A stretch of DNA of 64,000 nucleotides from Tenebrionibacter intestinalis (GCF_016632365.1 NZ_JAEPBH010000004.1:39497-103496); one strand, 5' to 3'. Counted from the stretch's first letter, positions 18,233 through 30,817 are shown. Made by a program: numbers and translations. The notes: generated by a model from the letters alone, not told the origin.

Positions 18233-18520
18233 TTAATGTTGCTTTTTACGCCATTGCTCAACGGTAAATACTAACCTGCGGCTCTTCGCCCGGCGCCAGT
18301 TTACAGGGCCGCGCGCCAGCGCTTCGACGCCCAGGGAAGGAAGCGCGCTGATTAACCCCCAGGCGCCGGGGCCGAATTCGTTTTGTTTGCCTTTTTCATC
18401 CGTGAAGGCAGAAGTAAAACCGGCGCGGGTCAGTTCGTTATTACGCTCATTTGTCGGCGTCAGGGCAGTGGCCTGATGCGTAATGGCGATAATGTAACGG
18501 GTGACTTCTGCGCTGCTCAT
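18233..18520 (-). CDS. ydiZ: YdiZ-like small protein
   Basis: A 95-residue protein located between yniA and thrS, the E. coli ydiZ position. It has the pattern TRYIIAITHQ...NNELTRAGFTSAFTDEKG...ALARG...QWRKKQ, which fits my recollection of YdiZ and its GhoS-like relatives. GhoS is an endoribonuclease antitoxin in E. coli; whether YdiZ cuts RNA is not known, and I do not claim it. No toxin gene is adjacent. Confidence 0.7.
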   Translation of the reverse strand: MSSAEVTRYIIAITHQATALTPTNERNNELTRAGFTSAFTDEKGKQNEFGPGAWGLISALPSLGVEALARGPVNWRRAKSRRLVFTVEQWRKKQH

Positions 18521-18885
18521 GATTTACCTCGTTGTTATCCCATATTATTTTCCCGGAATAAACAGCATAGTCTGGCTGGCGATTTTATCTACGCAGAAAT
18601 GCCCAGCTTACCGGCGGCAAACGTTGCCGCCGTAAAAAAGTTTGCCAGGGATAAATTATTCGGGCGAGGGGGCAAAGCGCAGCCTGGCGCGTCAGGGCGA
18701 CAGGGAAATATAAACGTGTTATTCTCTGCGGTTACGTATGTTGTAGAAACGACAACGCCGGTTAACCGGCTTCACAGCCTGACTCGCGATTGTTGGCGAG
18801 AGGGCAAGAGGCCGCTATTTATTTTACAGAAATACTTTGTATGTGAGCTTGCGTATGGCTCACCACTGCAAATAAGGACTATTTA
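18521..18885. other. Intergenic region, ydiZ / thrS, with thrS leader
   Basis: A 365-base divergent spacer that should hold the thrS promoter and its long regulatory leader. Several short inverted repeats (for example GCGGCAA/TTGCCGC near 18613-18632 and CGGTTAACCG near 18759-18768) precede the tRNA-like hairpin at 18843-18863. Confidence 0.5.
18843..18863 (+). promoter_or_regulatory. thrS translational operator, tRNA-Thr anticodon mimic
   Basis: Six-base stem GTGAGC/GCTCAC closes a loop TTGCGTATG that contains CGT, the anticodon of a threonine tRNA. It lies about 23-43 bases ahead of the thrS ATG. In E. coli, ThrRS binds such a tRNA-like hairpin in its own leader and blocks ribosome loading. 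The match is in structure and position; binding is inferred. Confidence 0.65.
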
Positions 18886-20814
18886 ATGCCTGTTATTACT
18901 CTTCCTGATGGTAGTCAGCGTTCCTACGACCATGCCGTCAGCCCTATGGATGTGGCGCTGGACATTGGCCCGGGACTTGGTAAAGCCTGTATCGCCGGTC
19001 GCGTTAACGGCGGTTTGGTGGATGCCTGCGATCTGATTGAACAGGATGCAACGCTTGCCATTATTACCGCAAAGGACGCCGAAGGGCTGGAGATTATTCG
19101 CCACTCCTGCGCGCATTTGCTTGGCCATGCCATTAAACAACTGTGGCCGAAAACTAAAATGGCTATTGGACCTGTGATCGACAACGGTTTCTACTATGAT
19201 GTGGATATCGATCACACGCTGACTCAGGAAGATATCGATCGGCTTGAAAAGCGGATGCACGAACTGGCAGAGAAGAATTATGACGTCATCAAGAAAAAAG
19301 TGACCTGGGAAGAAGCCCGTAAAACGTTCGTTGAGCGCGGTGAAAATTATAAGGTCGCTATTCTCGATGAAAATGTAAGCCACGATGATAAACCGGGCTT
19401 GTATCATCACGAAGAATACATTGATATGTGCCGCGGGCCGCACGTGCCGAATATGCGCTTTTGCCATAACTTCAAACTGATGAAAACGGCGGGCGCATAC
19501 TGGCGCGGCGATAGCAACAATAAAATGCTCCAGCGCATCTATGGCACTGCGTGGGCTGATAAGAAAGAGCTTAAGGCTTATCTGCAACGTCTGGAAGAAG
19601 CCTCGAAGCGCGATCACCGTAAAATTGGTAAGCAGCTTGATCTCTACCACATGCAGGAAGAAGCGCCGGGCATGGTGTTCTGGCATAACGACGGCTGGAC
19701 TATCTTTCGCGAGCTGGAAGTGTTTGTCCGTTCTAAACTTAAAGAATACCAGTATCAGGAAGTGAAAGGTCCGTTCATGATGGACCGCGTGCTGTGGGAA
19801 AAAACCGGCCACTGGGACAACTACAAGGACGCCATGTTTACGACCTCGTCTGAGAACCGTGAATATTGCATCAAGCCGATGAACTGCCCGGGTCACGTGC
19901 AAATCTTTAATCAGGGCCTGAAGTCTTACCGCGACCTGCCGCTGCGCATGGCCGAATTCGGCAGTTGTCATCGCAACGAACCGTCGGGCGCGCTGCATGG
20001 CCTGATGCGCGTACGCGGCTTTACTCAGGATGATGCCCATATTTTCTGTACCGAAGACCAGGTGCGCGATGAAGTGAATAGCTGTATCCGTATGGTTTAT
20101 GACATGTACAGCACTTTTGGGTTTGAAAAAATAGCGGTGAAGTTGTCCACGCGTCCGGAAAAGCGTATCGGAACTGACGATATGTGGGATCGTGCGGAAA
20201 CGGATCTCGCCGTGGCGCTCGAAGAGAATAATATTCCGTTCGAATACCAGCCGGGCGAAGGGGCATTTTACGGTCCGAAAATTGAATTCACTCTCCACGA
20301 TTGCCTGGACAGGGCATGGCAGTGCGGCACGGTGCAGCTTGATTTCTCGCTGCCGTCGCGTCTGAACGCGTCCTACGTAGGAGAAAACAACGAACGCCAG
20401 GTGCCGGTGATGATTCACCGTGCAATACTGGGTTCTATGGAACGCTTTATCGGTATCCTCACTGAGGAGTTCGCCGGTTTCTTCCCAACGTGGCTTGCGC
20501 CTGTGCAGGTTGTCGTGATGAATATCACCGATGCGCAGTCTGAATACGTTGAAGAACTGGTGCGTAAATTGCAAAGTGCGGGTATTCGCGTAAAAGCAGA
20601 CTTGAGAAACGAGAAGATTGGCTTTAAAATCCGCGAGCATACTCTTCGTCGTGTTCCGTATATGCTGGTGTGTGGCGATAAAGAAGTCGAAGCCGGCAAA
20701 GTAGCGGTGCGTACACGCCGTGGTAAAGACCTCGGCAGCATGGACGTTAACGACGTTATTGCAAAGCTGCAGGAAGAGATTCGCAGCCGCAATCTTCACC
20801 AACTGGAGGAATAA
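18886..20814 (+). CDS. thrS: Threonyl-tRNA synthetase
   Basis: Encodes 642 residues, identical in length to E. coli ThrRS, a class II synthetase that charges tRNA-Thr and edits mischarged serine. An N-terminal TGS domain (residues 1-60) is followed by the editing domain with [16 protein letters not shown], the catalytic core with [10 protein letters not shown] (zinc-binding Cys), [30 protein letters not shown] (motif 2) and [16 protein letters not shown] (motif 3), then the anticodon-binding domain. infC starts 3 bases after its stop codon. Confidence 0.99.
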   Translation: MPVITLPDGSQRSYDHAVSPMDVALDIGPGLGKACIAGRVNGGLVDACDLIEQDATLAIITAKDAEGLEIIRHSCAHLLGHAIKQLWPKTKMAIGPVIDNGFYYDVDIDHTLTQEDIDRLEKRMHELAEKNYDVIKKKVTWEEARKTFVERGENYKVAILDENVSHDDKPGLYHHEEYIDMCRGPHVPNMRFCHNFKLMKTAGAYWRGDSNNKMLQRIYGTAWADKKELKAYLQRLEEASKRDHRKIGKQLDLYHMQEEAPGMVFWHNDGWTIFRELEVFVRSKLKEYQYQEVKGPFMMDRVLWEKTGHWDNYKDAMFTTSSENREYCIKPMNCPGHVQIFNQGLKSYRDLPLRMAEFGSCHRNEPSGALHGLMRVRGFTQDDAHIFCTEDQVRDEVNSCIRMVYDMYSTFGFEKIAVKLSTRPEKRIGTDDMWDRAETDLAVALEENNIPFEYQPGEGAFYGPKIEFTLHDCLDRAWQCGTVQLDFSLPSRLNASYVGENNERQVPVMIHRAILGSMERFIGILTEEFAGFFPTWLAPVQVVVMNITDAQSEYVEELVRKLQSAGIRVKADLRNEKIGFKIREHTLRRVPYMLVCGDKEVEAGKVAVRTRRGKDLGSMDVNDVIAKLQEEIRSRNLHQLEE

Positions 20815-21653
<839 letters not shown>

Positions 21654-21676
21654 GCTAACGTTTTTTAACTTTTTAA

Positions 21677-22057
<381 letters not shown>

Positions 22058-22063
22058 GCCGGT

Positions 22064-22091
22064 AAAAAGAGGGAGCGTGCTCCCTCTTTTT
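22064..22091 (+). terminator. rplT terminator
   Basis: A 13-bp perfect stem (AAAAAGAGGGAGC / GCTCCCTCTTTTT) with a GT loop, ending in five T, starts 6 bases after the rplT stop codon. Its symmetry would let it act on both strands, but only the plus strand has an upstream gene. Confidence 0.9.
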
Positions 22092-22201
22092 ACGCGCTTG
22101 ATCGGATCGTTTGGCGAACAACTGAATCAATTTATTGACTTTTTGTAGCGTAACCCGTTCAATAGAACCCGTTTAACCCGCACTGTAAGGTAACTGCAAG
22201 C

Positions 22202-22246
22202 ATGAACGCTGCTATTTTCCGCTTCTTTTTTTACTTTAGCGCCTGA
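22202..22246 (+). CDS. pheM: PheM, phenylalanyl-tRNA synthetase operon leader peptide
   Basis: A 14-residue leader peptide MNAAIFRFFFYFSA with five Phe codons, four of them within six codons (FRFFFYF). It differs from E. coli PheM as I recall it only at the last residue. Stalling at the Phe codons when charged tRNA-Phe is scarce should prevent the downstream attenuator from forming, raising pheST expression. Confidence 0.95.
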   Translation: MNAAIFRFFFYFSA

Positions 22247-22290
22247 CTCTGGAGACTTCGCGCGTAAGAAAAGAAACGAAAAGTACGCTG

Positions 22291-23365
<1,075 letters not shown>

Positions 23366-23380
23366 GGGCAGGATAAGGTA

Positions 23381-25768
23381 ATGAAATTCAGTGAACTGTG
23401 GTTACGCGAATGGGTGAATCCGGCGCTGGACAGCGCGGCGCTGTCGGAACAAATCACGATGGCCGGGCTGGAAGTGGACGGCGTAGAACCGGTCGCGGGC
23501 GCATTTAACGGCGTGGTTGTCGGCGAAGTGGTTGAGTGTGGGCAGCATCCTAACGCAGATAAGCTGCGCGTCACGAAAGTCAACGTTGGCGGCGATCGCC
23601 TGCTTGATATTGTCTGCGGTGCGCCGAACTGCCGTCAGGGTCTGAAGGTAGCGGTTGCTACCGTTGGCGCGCTGTTGCCGGGCGAGTTTAAAATTAAGGC
23701 GGCGAAGCTTCGCGGCGAACCTTCTGAGGGGATGCTGTGTTCTTACTCTGAACTGGGCATTTCTGACGATCACAGCGGCATTATTGAACTTCCACAGGAT
23801 GCGCCGGTTGGCGTCGATATCCGCGACTATCTGAAGCTTGATGACAATACGATTGAAATCAGCGTAACGCCGAATCGCGCCGACTGCTTAGGCATTATGG
23901 GCGTGGCGCGCGATGTGGCGGTACTAAACCAGCTTTCGCTGAACGCGCCGGAGATACCGGCTGTTGCGGCGACCATTGCCGATACGTTGCCGATTCGCGT
24001 TGACGCGCCGCAGGCGTGTCCGCGCTATCTGGGGCGCGTCGTCAAGGGTATTGATGTGTCCGCGCCCACGCCGCTGTGGATGCGGGAAAAACTGCGCTGC
24101 TGCGGAATTCGCGCCATTGATGCTGTGGTGGATGTGACTAACTACGTACTGCTTGAGCTGGGCCAGCCGATGCATGCTTTCGATAAAGATCGCATCGACG
24201 GCGGTATCGTGGTGCGTATGGCCAAAGAAGGCGAGAAGCTGACTCTGCTTGACGGCAGCGAAGCGCAGTTGAACGCGGATACGCTGGTTATCGCGGATAA
24301 CAGCAAAGCGCTGGCGATGGGGGGCATTTTTGGCGGCGAACATTCCGGCGTAAATAGCGAAACGCGTAATGTGTTACTGGAGTGCGCCTTTTTTGATCCG
24401 CTGTCCATTACCGGTCGCGCGCGCCGCCACGGTTTGCATACCGACGCTTCGCATCGCTATGAGCGCGGGGTGGACCCGGCGCTCCAGTACACGGCTATGG
24501 AGCGCGCGACGCGCCTGTTGCTCGATATCTGCGGCGGAGAGGCCGGGCCGGTTATTGATATTACCTGCGAAACCGGGCTGCCAAAACCGGCCACCATTAC
24601 GCTGCGTCGCAGCAAGCTCGATCGTTTACTCGGCCACGCCGTGCCGGATGCGCAGGTCAGCGATATTCTGCGTCGCCTGGGATTTGCCGTTACCGAAGGT
24701 CGGGATGAATGGACGGCGGTTGCGCCTTCCTGGCGTTTTGATATTGCGATTGAAGAAGATCTGATAGAAGAAGTTGCCCGCGTTTATGGTTACAACAATA
24801 TCCCCGACCGGCCGCTAAGGGCAAGTCTGACGATGGGCAACCATCGTGAAGCGACGCTTTCCCTGAAACGTGTAAAAAACATGCTGGTGGATAAAGGCTA
24901 TCAGGAAGTCATCACCTATAGCTTTGTCGATCCTAAAGTGCAGCAGCTTTTGCATCCGCAACAGGAGGCGCTGATCCTGCCAAGCCCGATATCCAGTGAA
25001 ATGTCGGCAATGCGGCTTTCTTTGTGGAGCGGCCTGTTGGGAGCGGTGGTATACAATCAGAATCGTCAGCAAAACCGCGTGCGTTTGTTTGAAAGCGGCT
25101 TGCGCTTCGCGCCCGATCCTCAGGCCGACCTGGGCATTCGCCAGGATCTTATGCTGGCGGGCGTCATCTGCGGTAACCGCAGCGAAGAACACTGGGATAT
25201 GACAAAAGACACGGTTGACTTCTACGACCTGAAGGGGGACGTAGAGTCTGTGCTGGAACTGACGGGTAAATTATCTGAATTTGAATTTCGCGCCCAGGCG
25301 CATCCGGCCTTGCATCCTGGCCAAAGCGCTGCCATTTATTTAGAAGGCGAGTACATTGGATTTATAGGCGTTATCCATCCGCAACTGGAGCGCAGGCTCG
25401 ATCTAAACGGCCGTACGCTGGTGTTTGAGCTGCTTTGGGAAGGCATTGCGCAGCGCCGTATACCGCAGGCGCAGGAGGTTTCCCGCTTCCCGGCAAACCG
25501 CCGTGACATCGCCGTTGTGGTCGCTGAAAACGTTCCCGCAGCAGAAATTATCAACGAATGTAAGAAAGTTGGCGCAAATCAGGTAGTTGGCGTAAACTTG
25601 TTTGATGTGTACTGCGGCAAGGGCGTTGCCGAGGGCTATAAGAGCCTCGCCATTAGCCTTATCCTTCAGGATACCGACCGTACACTGGAAGAAGAGGAGA
25701 TTGCCGCTACCGTTGCCAGATGTGTTGCGGCACTAAAAGAGCGATTCCAGGCATCATTGAGGGATTGA
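23381..25768 (+). CDS. pheT: Phenylalanyl-tRNA synthetase beta subunit
   Basis: Encodes 795 residues, as in E. coli. Domains in order are the tRNA-binding EMAP-like domain (about 40-150, [20 protein letters not shown]), the B3/B4 editing domain (about 210-380, [15 protein letters not shown]), B5 (about 400-475), the catalytic-like core and the C-terminal ferredoxin-fold anticodon-binding domain (about 700-795, [14 protein letters not shown]). It forms the alpha2beta2 synthetase with PheS. ihfA begins 4 bases after the stop codon. Confidence 0.98.
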   Translation: MKFSELWLREWVNPALDSAALSEQITMAGLEVDGVEPVAGAFNGVVVGEVVECGQHPNADKLRVTKVNVGGDRLLDIVCGAPNCRQGLKVAVATVGALLPGEFKIKAAKLRGEPSEGMLCSYSELGISDDHSGIIELPQDAPVGVDIRDYLKLDDNTIEISVTPNRADCLGIMGVARDVAVLNQLSLNAPEIPAVAATIADTLPIRVDAPQACPRYLGRVVKGIDVSAPTPLWMREKLRCCGIRAIDAVVDVTNYVLLELGQPMHAFDKDRIDGGIVVRMAKEGEKLTLLDGSEAQLNADTLVIADNSKALAMGGIFGGEHSGVNSETRNVLLECAFFDPLSITGRARRHGLHTDASHRYERGVDPALQYTAMERATRLLLDICGGEAGPVIDITCETGLPKPATITLRRSKLDRLLGHAVPDAQVSDILRRLGFAVTEGRDEWTAVAPSWRFDIAIEEDLIEEVARVYGYNNIPDRPLRASLTMGNHREATLSLKRVKNMLVDKGYQEVITYSFVDPKVQQLLHPQQEALILPSPISSEMSAMRLSLWSGLLGAVVYNQNRQQNRVRLFESGLRFAPDPQADLGIRQDLMLAGVICGNRSEEHWDMTKDTVDFYDLKGDVESVLELTGKLSEFEFRAQAHPALHPGQSAAIYLEGEYIGFIGVIHPQLERRLDLNGRTLVFELLWEGIAQRRIPQAQEVSRFPANRRDIAVVVAENVPAAEIINECKKVGANQVVGVNLFDVYCGKGVAEGYKSLAISLILQDTDRTLEEEEIAATVARCVAALKERFQASLRD

Positions 25769-25772
25769 AACT

Positions 25773-26072
25773 ATGGCGCTTACAAAAGCTGAAATGTCAG
25801 AGTACCTGTTTGATAAGCTGGGGCTTAGTAAACGGGATGCCAAAGAACTGGTAGAGCTGTTTTTTGAAGAGATCCGTCGCGCTCTGGAAAATGGCGAGCA
25901 GGTTAAGCTTTCTGGTTTTGGTAATTTTGACTTGCGCGATAAAAACCAACGCCCCGGGCGTAACCCGAAGACCGGCGAAGATATCCCCATCACGGCACGT
26001 CGCGTGGTGACTTTCCGGCCTGGTCAGAAGCTGAAGAGCCGGGTTGAAACCGCTACACCGAAAAACAACTAA
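25773..26072 (+). CDS. ihfA: Integration host factor alpha subunit
   Basis: Encodes 99 residues, the length of E. coli IHF-alpha. It is a HU-family DNA-bending protein that pairs with IHF-beta. The arm motif [11 protein letters not shown] contains the intercalating proline. It lies 4 bases after pheT, so it is cotranscribed with pheST, with probable additional promoters inside pheT as known in E. coli. Confidence 0.98.
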   Translation: MALTKAEMSEYLFDKLGLSKRDAKELVELFFEEIRRALENGEQVKLSGFGNFDLRDKNQRPGRNPKTGEDIPITARRVVTFRPGQKLKSRVETATPKNN

Positions 26073-26438
26073 GCAACAGAACCAAAAAGGCCGCCTCGTG
26101 CGGCCTTTTTCTTTCCCGCCAGCCGGGCTGTGTCAGGCGTGGCGCGGATTTCCTGTTTTCAGAAAGCCATTTTCATCATTGAGTGGGGACGCCTGCCTGC
26201 GTCCCGGCGTCGGTTTTACCCCACAGCGCAAAGTAACCCGGTCGGCAACGTGAAACGAGTGCGTGTGAAAACGGGGCGACTTATCTGTCCACTCCCCCGG
26301 CGTTAAGGCTTTTTATTTCAGTTGTTTTGTTAATACCGCCGACCTGCCGGTTACGATAAAAAGCAGGTAGTAAATGCTTTGCAGAACCTGGAGCGGTTCG
26401 TAAAATCATCCCCTATGCCTTTATGACGCGAAAATTCG
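26073..26438. other. Intergenic region, ihfA / btuC
   Basis: A 366-base same-strand spacer. Beyond the ihfA terminator I see no gene. I looked for a cobalamin riboswitch ahead of btuC and did not find its conserved B12-box. Confidence 0.5.
26084..26113 (+). terminator. ihfA terminator
   Basis: Stem AAGGCCGC/GCGGCCTT (26087-26094 and 26100-26107) with loop CTCGT, preceded by A-rich and followed by T-rich sequence, 11 bases after the ihfA stop codon. It closes the pheM-pheS-pheT-ihfA unit. Confidence 0.9.
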
Positions 26439-27416
26439 ATGCTGATATTTATTGCCCAACAGCGCCGCCGGGAGCGCCGCTGGCTAATTTGCCTTGCAGC
26501 GTTACTGCTGGGCGCCGTGCTGCTTAGCCTGTGCGCGGGCGAACGCTGGTTTGGTCCGGCGGCGTGGTTAAGCGATGCCGGGCGGCTGTTTGTTGGGGAG
26601 ATACGCCTGCCGCGTACGCTGGCGGTGCTGCTGGTGGGGGCTTCGCTGGCGGTAACCGGCACGGTTATGCAGACGCTGTTTGATAACCCGCTGGCGGAGC
26701 CGGGATTGCTTGGCGTTGCCAATGGCGCCGGGGTGGCGCTGGTCGGCGGCGTACTGCTTGGCCAGGGCGCGCTGCCTGGCTGGGGCCTCAGCGCTTGTGC
26801 GATTGCGGGCGCGCTGACGGCGACGCTGGCGCTGTTGCGTTTTGCTCGCCGCCAGCTTTCCATCAGTCGCCTGCTGCTGGCCGGGGTGGCGTTGGGTATT
26901 ATCTGTAGTGCGCTGATGACCTGGGCGGTTTACTTCTCAAGTAGCCTCGATTTACGTCAACTTATGTACTGGATGATGGGCGGCTTCGGCGGCGTGGGCT
27001 GGGAACAGGGGTGGTTGATGATAGCCCTTTTACCTGCGTTGGCTGGGTTGTGCCGCTGCGCAGGCCCGCTAAATCTACTGGCGCTCGGTGAAATTTCGGC
27101 GCGCCAGCTTGGTCTGCCGCTGTGGCTGTGGCGCAATTTGCTGGTGGCCGCGACCGGCTGGCTGGTGGGCGTTAGCGTGGCGCTGGCCGGGGCCATTGGT
27201 TTTATCGGGCTGGTTATTCCACACGTGTTACGACTGTGTGGGCTGAGCGATCATCGCGCGCTACTGCCTGCCAGCGCGCTGGCAGGCGCCACGACGCTGC
27301 TGCTGGCGGACGTTATTGCGCGCCAGGCGCTCCGCGCCGCGGAGCTGCCTGTTGGTGTGGTGACTGCCACGCTGGGCGCGCCAGTATTTATCTGGCTATT
27401 GTTAAAAACGCAATAA
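26439..27416 (+). CDS. btuC: Vitamin B12 ABC transporter permease BtuC
   Basis: Encodes 325 residues (E. coli 326), a FecCD-family permease with about ten membrane helices. Conserved blocks are [36 protein letters not shown], the coupling-helix region [19 protein letters not shown] and [12 protein letters not shown]. It forms BtuC2D2 with BtuD and takes B12 from the periplasmic BtuF. It is first in btuC-btuE-btuD. Confidence 0.96.
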   Translation: MLIFIAQQRRRERRWLICLAALLLGAVLLSLCAGERWFGPAAWLSDAGRLFVGEIRLPRTLAVLLVGASLAVTGTVMQTLFDNPLAEPGLLGVANGAGVALVGGVLLGQGALPGWGLSACAIAGALTATLALLRFARRQLSISRLLLAGVALGIICSALMTWAVYFSSSLDLRQLMYWMMGGFGGVGWEQGWLMIALLPALAGLCRCAGPLNLLALGEISARQLGLPLWLWRNLLVAATGWLVGVSVALAGAIGFIGLVIPHVLRLCGLSDHRALLPASALAGATTLLLADVIARQALRAAELPVGVVTATLGAPVFIWLLLKTQ

Positions 27417-27447
27417 TCCATTCACCAAATGCGACCAGGAGTGTGCT

Positions 27448-27996
27448 ATGCAGTCGATTCTCAATACCCCCGTGACCACTATTGATGGCGAAAACACCAC
27501 GCTTATGCCGTGGCAGGGTAACGTGTTGCTTATTGTAAACGTGGCTTCCCGTTGCGGCCTGACGCCGCAGTATGCGCAGCTTGAGGCCTTGCAGGAAGCG
27601 CGCGGTGCGAAAGGCTTTAGCGTGCTGGGTTTCCCCTGCAACCAGTTCCTTGAGCAGGAGCCGGGTAGCGATAGCGAGATTAAACATTTTTGCAGTACGA
27701 CCTACGGTGTCACCTTCCCGCTGTTCAGTAAAATTGAGGTTAACGGCGAGCGGCGCCATCCCCTCTATCAAAAACTGATTGCCGCAGCGCCTGAGGCCGT
27801 ATTTCCACAGGGTAGCGATTTTTATGCGCGCATGGTCAGCAAAGGGCGCGCGCCGCAGGAGAAAGGGGATATTCTGTGGAATTTTGAGAAATTTCTCATC
27901 GGGCGTGATGGTCGGGTTGTACAGCGTTTCTCACCGGACAGCGCGCCGGATGCTCCCGTTCTGACGCAGGCCGTTGATGCGGCGCTGGCTGGCTGA
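27448..27996 (+). CDS. btuE: Glutathione/thioredoxin peroxidase BtuE
   Basis: Encodes 182 residues (E. coli 183), a glutathione-peroxidase family enzyme in which the peroxidatic residue is cysteine (Cys36 in NVASRCGLTPQY). The second block FPCNQFLEQEPGS and WNFEKFLIGRDG supply the Gln and Trp/Asn of the catalytic tetrad. Despite its name it is not required for B12 transport in E. coli; it reduces peroxides. It sits between btuC and btuD, with 3 bases to the btuD GTG. Confidence 0.96.
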   Translation: MQSILNTPVTTIDGENTTLMPWQGNVLLIVNVASRCGLTPQYAQLEALQEARGAKGFSVLGFPCNQFLEQEPGSDSEIKHFCSTTYGVTFPLFSKIEVNGERRHPLYQKLIAAAPEAVFPQGSDFYARMVSKGRAPQEKGDILWNFEKFLIGRDGRVVQRFSPDSAPDAPVLTQAVDAALAG

Positions 27997-27999
27997 TTA

Positions 28000-28749
28000 G
28001 TGCCTGTGTTGCTGCGTCTGGAGAGTGTCGCATTAAGCGGGCGCGTGGCGTCAGTTACCGCACAGGTACGCTGTGGCGAACTGTTACATCTTGTCGGTCC
28101 AAACGGCGCGGGTAAAAGCTCCCTGCTGGGGATAATGGCGGGTTTGCTGCGCGCGGAAGGGCGCATTTTGTTCGACGGCAGACTGCTTGCTGACTGGCCG
28201 CCGGCTGCGCTGGCGCGGCGGCGCGCGCTGCTTGCCCAGCAGCAGACGCCGCCGTTTGCTATGCCGCTCTGGCGCTATTTGCGTCTGCATCAGCTTGACG
28301 GCGAGAACGACAGGGCGATGTTGAATCGGGCGCAGGCCTTACAACTGGGGGAAAAGCTCGATCGCCCGCTTGCATCGCTCTCCGGCGGTGAATGGCAGCG
28401 GGCGCGACTGGCGGCGGTACTGTTGCAGTTGGGAGATGGCGAGGATCTCAGCGGTAAACTTTTGCTGCTTGATGAGCCGATGAACAGCCTGGATGTGGCG
28501 CAACAGGTGGCGTTAAATACGCAGTTACAGGCGCTGTGCCGCGCTGGCGCAGCGGTGGTGCTGAGCAGTCATGACCTTAATTACAGTTTGCGCCATGCAG
28601 CGCAAGTATGGCTGATGGCGCGTGGCGTATTGATAGCGCGGGGGGAACCTGATTGGGTTTTGACGCCAGCGCAGCTAGCGCCTGTTTATGGTGTAATGTT
28701 CCGACGGCTGGCGGTTGAAGGCGACAACGTGCTGATTACGGCGCAGTAA
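28000..28749 (+). CDS. btuD: Vitamin B12 ABC transporter ATPase BtuD (GTG start)
   Basis: Encodes 249 residues, as in E. coli. Walker A GPNGAGKSS (about residues 33-41), signature LSGGEWQRARLA, Walker B LLLLDEPMNSLD and the switch His in SSHDLNYSLRH are intact. It energises BtuC. The start codon is GTG at 28000, 3 bases after the btuE stop. No ATG in frame lies near the N-terminus. Confidence 0.96.
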   Translation: MPVLLRLESVALSGRVASVTAQVRCGELLHLVGPNGAGKSSLLGIMAGLLRAEGRILFDGRLLADWPPAALARRRALLAQQQTPPFAMPLWRYLRLHQLDGENDRAMLNRAQALQLGEKLDRPLASLSGGEWQRARLAAVLLQLGDGEDLSGKLLLLDEPMNSLDVAQQVALNTQLQALCRAGAAVVLSSHDLNYSLRHAAQVWLMARGVLIARGEPDWVLTPAQLAPVYGVMFRRLAVEGDNVLITAQ

Positions 28750-28829
28750 CATGCGCGAAGCTTGCCTGCGCAGCGAAGCGCGGGCTACATTAGCCTCAAT
28801 AATAACGGATGCCAGAGGATTTACAGGAC

Positions 28830-29294
28830 ATGCGGCTGTGGTTACTGTTAACGGCAACGCTGGTGCTGGTGGGCTGTAGTCACCATCGCGCGCCGCCTCC
28901 TAATGCGCGACTTTCGGATCCTGTCATGGTGATTGCACAACTTAAGGATCAGTTTAATAGCTGGCGAGGAACGCCTTATCGCTACGGCGGCATGAGCCGT
29001 CGCGGTGTGGACTGTTCCGGGTTTGTAGCGCTGACCTTCAGCGACCGCTTTGCGCTGAACTTGCCGCGTGAGACGCGCAGCCTGGCGCAGGTAGGCACCC
29101 GTATTGATAAAGAAGATCTATTGCCAGGCGATCTGGTGTTTTTTAAAACCGGGCGCGGCGGCAACGGCCTGCACGTGGGTATTTACGATACCGACAATCA
29201 GTTTATACATGCCTCCACCAGCCGTGGCGTGATACGTTCGTCTCTGGAAAACGTTTACTGGCGTGATAAATTCTGGCAGGCGCGGCGAATCTGA
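28830..29294 (+). CDS. nlpC: NlpC, NlpC/P60 family lipoprotein peptidase
   Basis: Encodes 154 residues, as in E. coli. A lipoprotein signal ends in LVGC (Cys16). The NlpC/P60 cysteine-peptidase domain has the catalytic Cys62 in GVDCSGFVAL and the His in NGLHVGIY, followed by HASTSRGV. Family members cut between D-Glu and diaminopimelate in peptidoglycan stem peptides. The ATG at 28830 is chosen over an in-frame ATG at 28809 because it gives the family start and signal length. Confidence 0.95.
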   Translation: MRLWLLLTATLVLVGCSHHRAPPPNARLSDPVMVIAQLKDQFNSWRGTPYRYGGMSRRGVDCSGFVALTFSDRFALNLPRETRSLAQVGTRIDKEDLLPGDLVFFKTGRGGNGLHVGIYDTDNQFIHASTSRGVIRSSLENVYWRDKFWQARRI

Positions 29295-29329
29295 TAATCC
29301 CCCCCTCCGGCGCAGTCTGCGTTTAACTC

Positions 29330-29560
29330 CTGCGCTGGCGGCAGGTGACGCCATGCTGATGCGAATCGCGCAAACCCACCGGTTTTTTCACAACGAGCGC
29401 TATTACTACCGACATGAGCTGCAACAATTCACCAAACGGGTGGACTACACCATTGAGCGTCACTGAACGTATCGGGCCACGCTGAGAGAACCGTACCGCG
29501 ATGAGGACCGGGGCCATCGCCGCCGGACTGGGGCCGACGGCTTGAGTAACGTACGATAAA
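29330..29560 (+). pseudogene. selO: selO (ydiU) relic
   Basis: From about 29345 the frame reads GDAMLMRIAQTH, then FHNERYYYRHE and VDYTIERH before a stop at 29464-29466. This matches the SelO block GAMLMRVAxSHxRFGHFExFYYRxE...LADYxIxRHW. Further on (about 29498-29560), pieces resembling RTGxxIAxW and ADGxxxxV fit the next conserved part of SelO after frame changes. SelO is a pseudokinase AMPylase of about 480 residues; here at most some 70 codons survive. In E. coli ydiU also lies between nlpC and aroH, which supports the identification. Confidence 0.75.
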
Positions 29561-29704
29561 AAGGGGGGGCGTAACCTGTTCTCCCGGGACGGGCATCAGA
29601 CTTCGGAACGCGCAATGCCGGAGAATCAAAAAATCGTTTTTTGCCTGGTTATCAGAAGGCGTCTGAGCGACGCTACAGCCCTTGCAAGGAGCGCGCTGGC
29701 GCGG

Positions 29705-29733
29705 GTAGCGCCGTACCGGGTTCACGGCGCTAC
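29705..29733. repeat. Hairpin downstream of aroH
   Basis: GTAGCGCCGT (29705-29714) and its complement ACGGCGCTAC (29724-29733) form a 10-bp stem with a 9-base loop, 32 bases past the aroH stop codon. No T tract follows on the minus strand, so it may be an RNA-stabilising structure rather than a classical terminator. The rest of 29561-29704 shows nothing else. Confidence 0.5.
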
Positions 29734-29764
29734 GCGGTAAGGCGAACTTGCCTGCCTGCGACGA

Positions 29765-30817
29765 CTATGCGCAGAAGCGGCTGTCAACCGCATCGGCAAG
29801 CCTGGCAAGCAGCGTTTCGCTCTGTTGCCAGCTCAGGCAAGGATCGGTTACCGACATGCCGTAGATGAGCGGCTTGCCGCTGATAACAGGCTGGGCGCCT
29901 TCTTCAATGAAGCTTTCCACCATAACGCCAGCGACTGCGCGAGAGCCCGCGCGGATCTGCCGGCAAATCTCGTCACAGACGTCCAGTTGGCGGCGGTGTT
30001 GTTTCTGGCAGTTGCCATGACTGAAATCCACCACCAGATGTTGTGGTAAATCCCATTCGCGCAGGCTGGCGCAAGCAGCGGCAATATCCTGCGCATGATA
30101 GTTCGGTCGTTTGCCGCCGCGCATGATGATATGGCCAAAGGGGTTGCCGCTGGTCTGGTATATGGTCATCTGGCCGTTTTTGTCTGGCGAAAGGAACATA
30201 TGGCTGACGCGTGAGGCGCGAATGGCGTCAACGGCGATACGGATATTGCCATCAGTGCCGTTTTTAAAACCCACAGGGCAGGATAGCGCCGAGGCCATTT
30301 CGCGATGGATCTGACTTTCAGTGGTGCGTGCGCCAATGGCGCCCCAGCTAATCAGATCGGCAATAAACTGGCCGGTCACCATATCAAGAAACTCGGTAGC
30401 TGTCGGGACGCCAAGCTCGTTTATCTGCAGCAGCAGGCGGCGCGCTTGCTCAATGCCGGCATTAACACGACAACTGCCGTTGAGATCGGGATCGGAGATA
30501 AGCCCTTTCCAGCCTACAACGGTACGTGGTTTCTCAAAATAGGCGCGCATGACGATTTCCAGACGATTACCGTAGCGTTCGCGCAGGGGAACAAGGCGTC
30601 GCGCGTAGTCCAGCGCAGCAATGGGATCGTGGATGGAGCAGGGCCCGGCGATCACCAGCAGCCGCTTGTCTTCGCCGTTAAGTATATGTTCAATACGGCG
30701 GCGCGATGCGCTAACGTGCCCGGCGACTGTGGTTGTGAGCGGGCAGCGTTTGGCCAGCTCTGCCGGCGTTATCAGGCTATCGATGCGTGCGCTACGCAGT
30801 TCGTCTGTTTTATTCAT
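29765..30817 (-). CDS. aroH: DAHP synthase, Trp-sensitive (AroH)
   Basis: Encodes 350 residues (E. coli 348). It condenses PEP with erythrose 4-phosphate to DAHP, the entry to the shikimate pathway. Class I DAHP synthase blocks are intact: LLVIAGPCSIHDP, EKPRTVVGWKGLISDPDLNGS, GARTTESQIHREMASALSCPVGFKNGTDG and VDFSHGNCQKQH. The N-terminal MNKTDELRSARI and the TrpR-like operator upstream point to the tryptophan-regulated isozyme rather than AroF or AroG. The ATG at 30817 is the family start. Confidence 0.96.
   Translation of the reverse strand: MNKTDELRSARIDSLITPAELAKRCPLTTTVAGHVSASRRRIEHILNGEDKRLLVIAGPCSIHDPIAALDYARRLVPLRERYGNRLEIVMRAYFEKPRTVVGWKGLISDPDLNGSCRVNAGIEQARRLLLQINELGVPTATEFLDMVTGQFIADLISWGAIGARTTESQIHREMASALSCPVGFKNGTDGNIRIAVDAIRASRVSHMFLSPDKNGQMTIYQTSGNPFGHIIMRGGKRPNYHAQDIAAACASLREWDLPQHLVVDFSHGNCQKQHRRQLDVCDEICRQIRAGSRAVAGVMVESFIEEGAQPVISGKPLIYGMSVTDPCLSWQQSETLLARLADAVDSRFCA

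Noticed and set aside
26073..26438. Possible cobalamin riboswitch ahead of btuC
   Set aside because: The conserved B12-box was not found; E. coli btuCED also lacks one.
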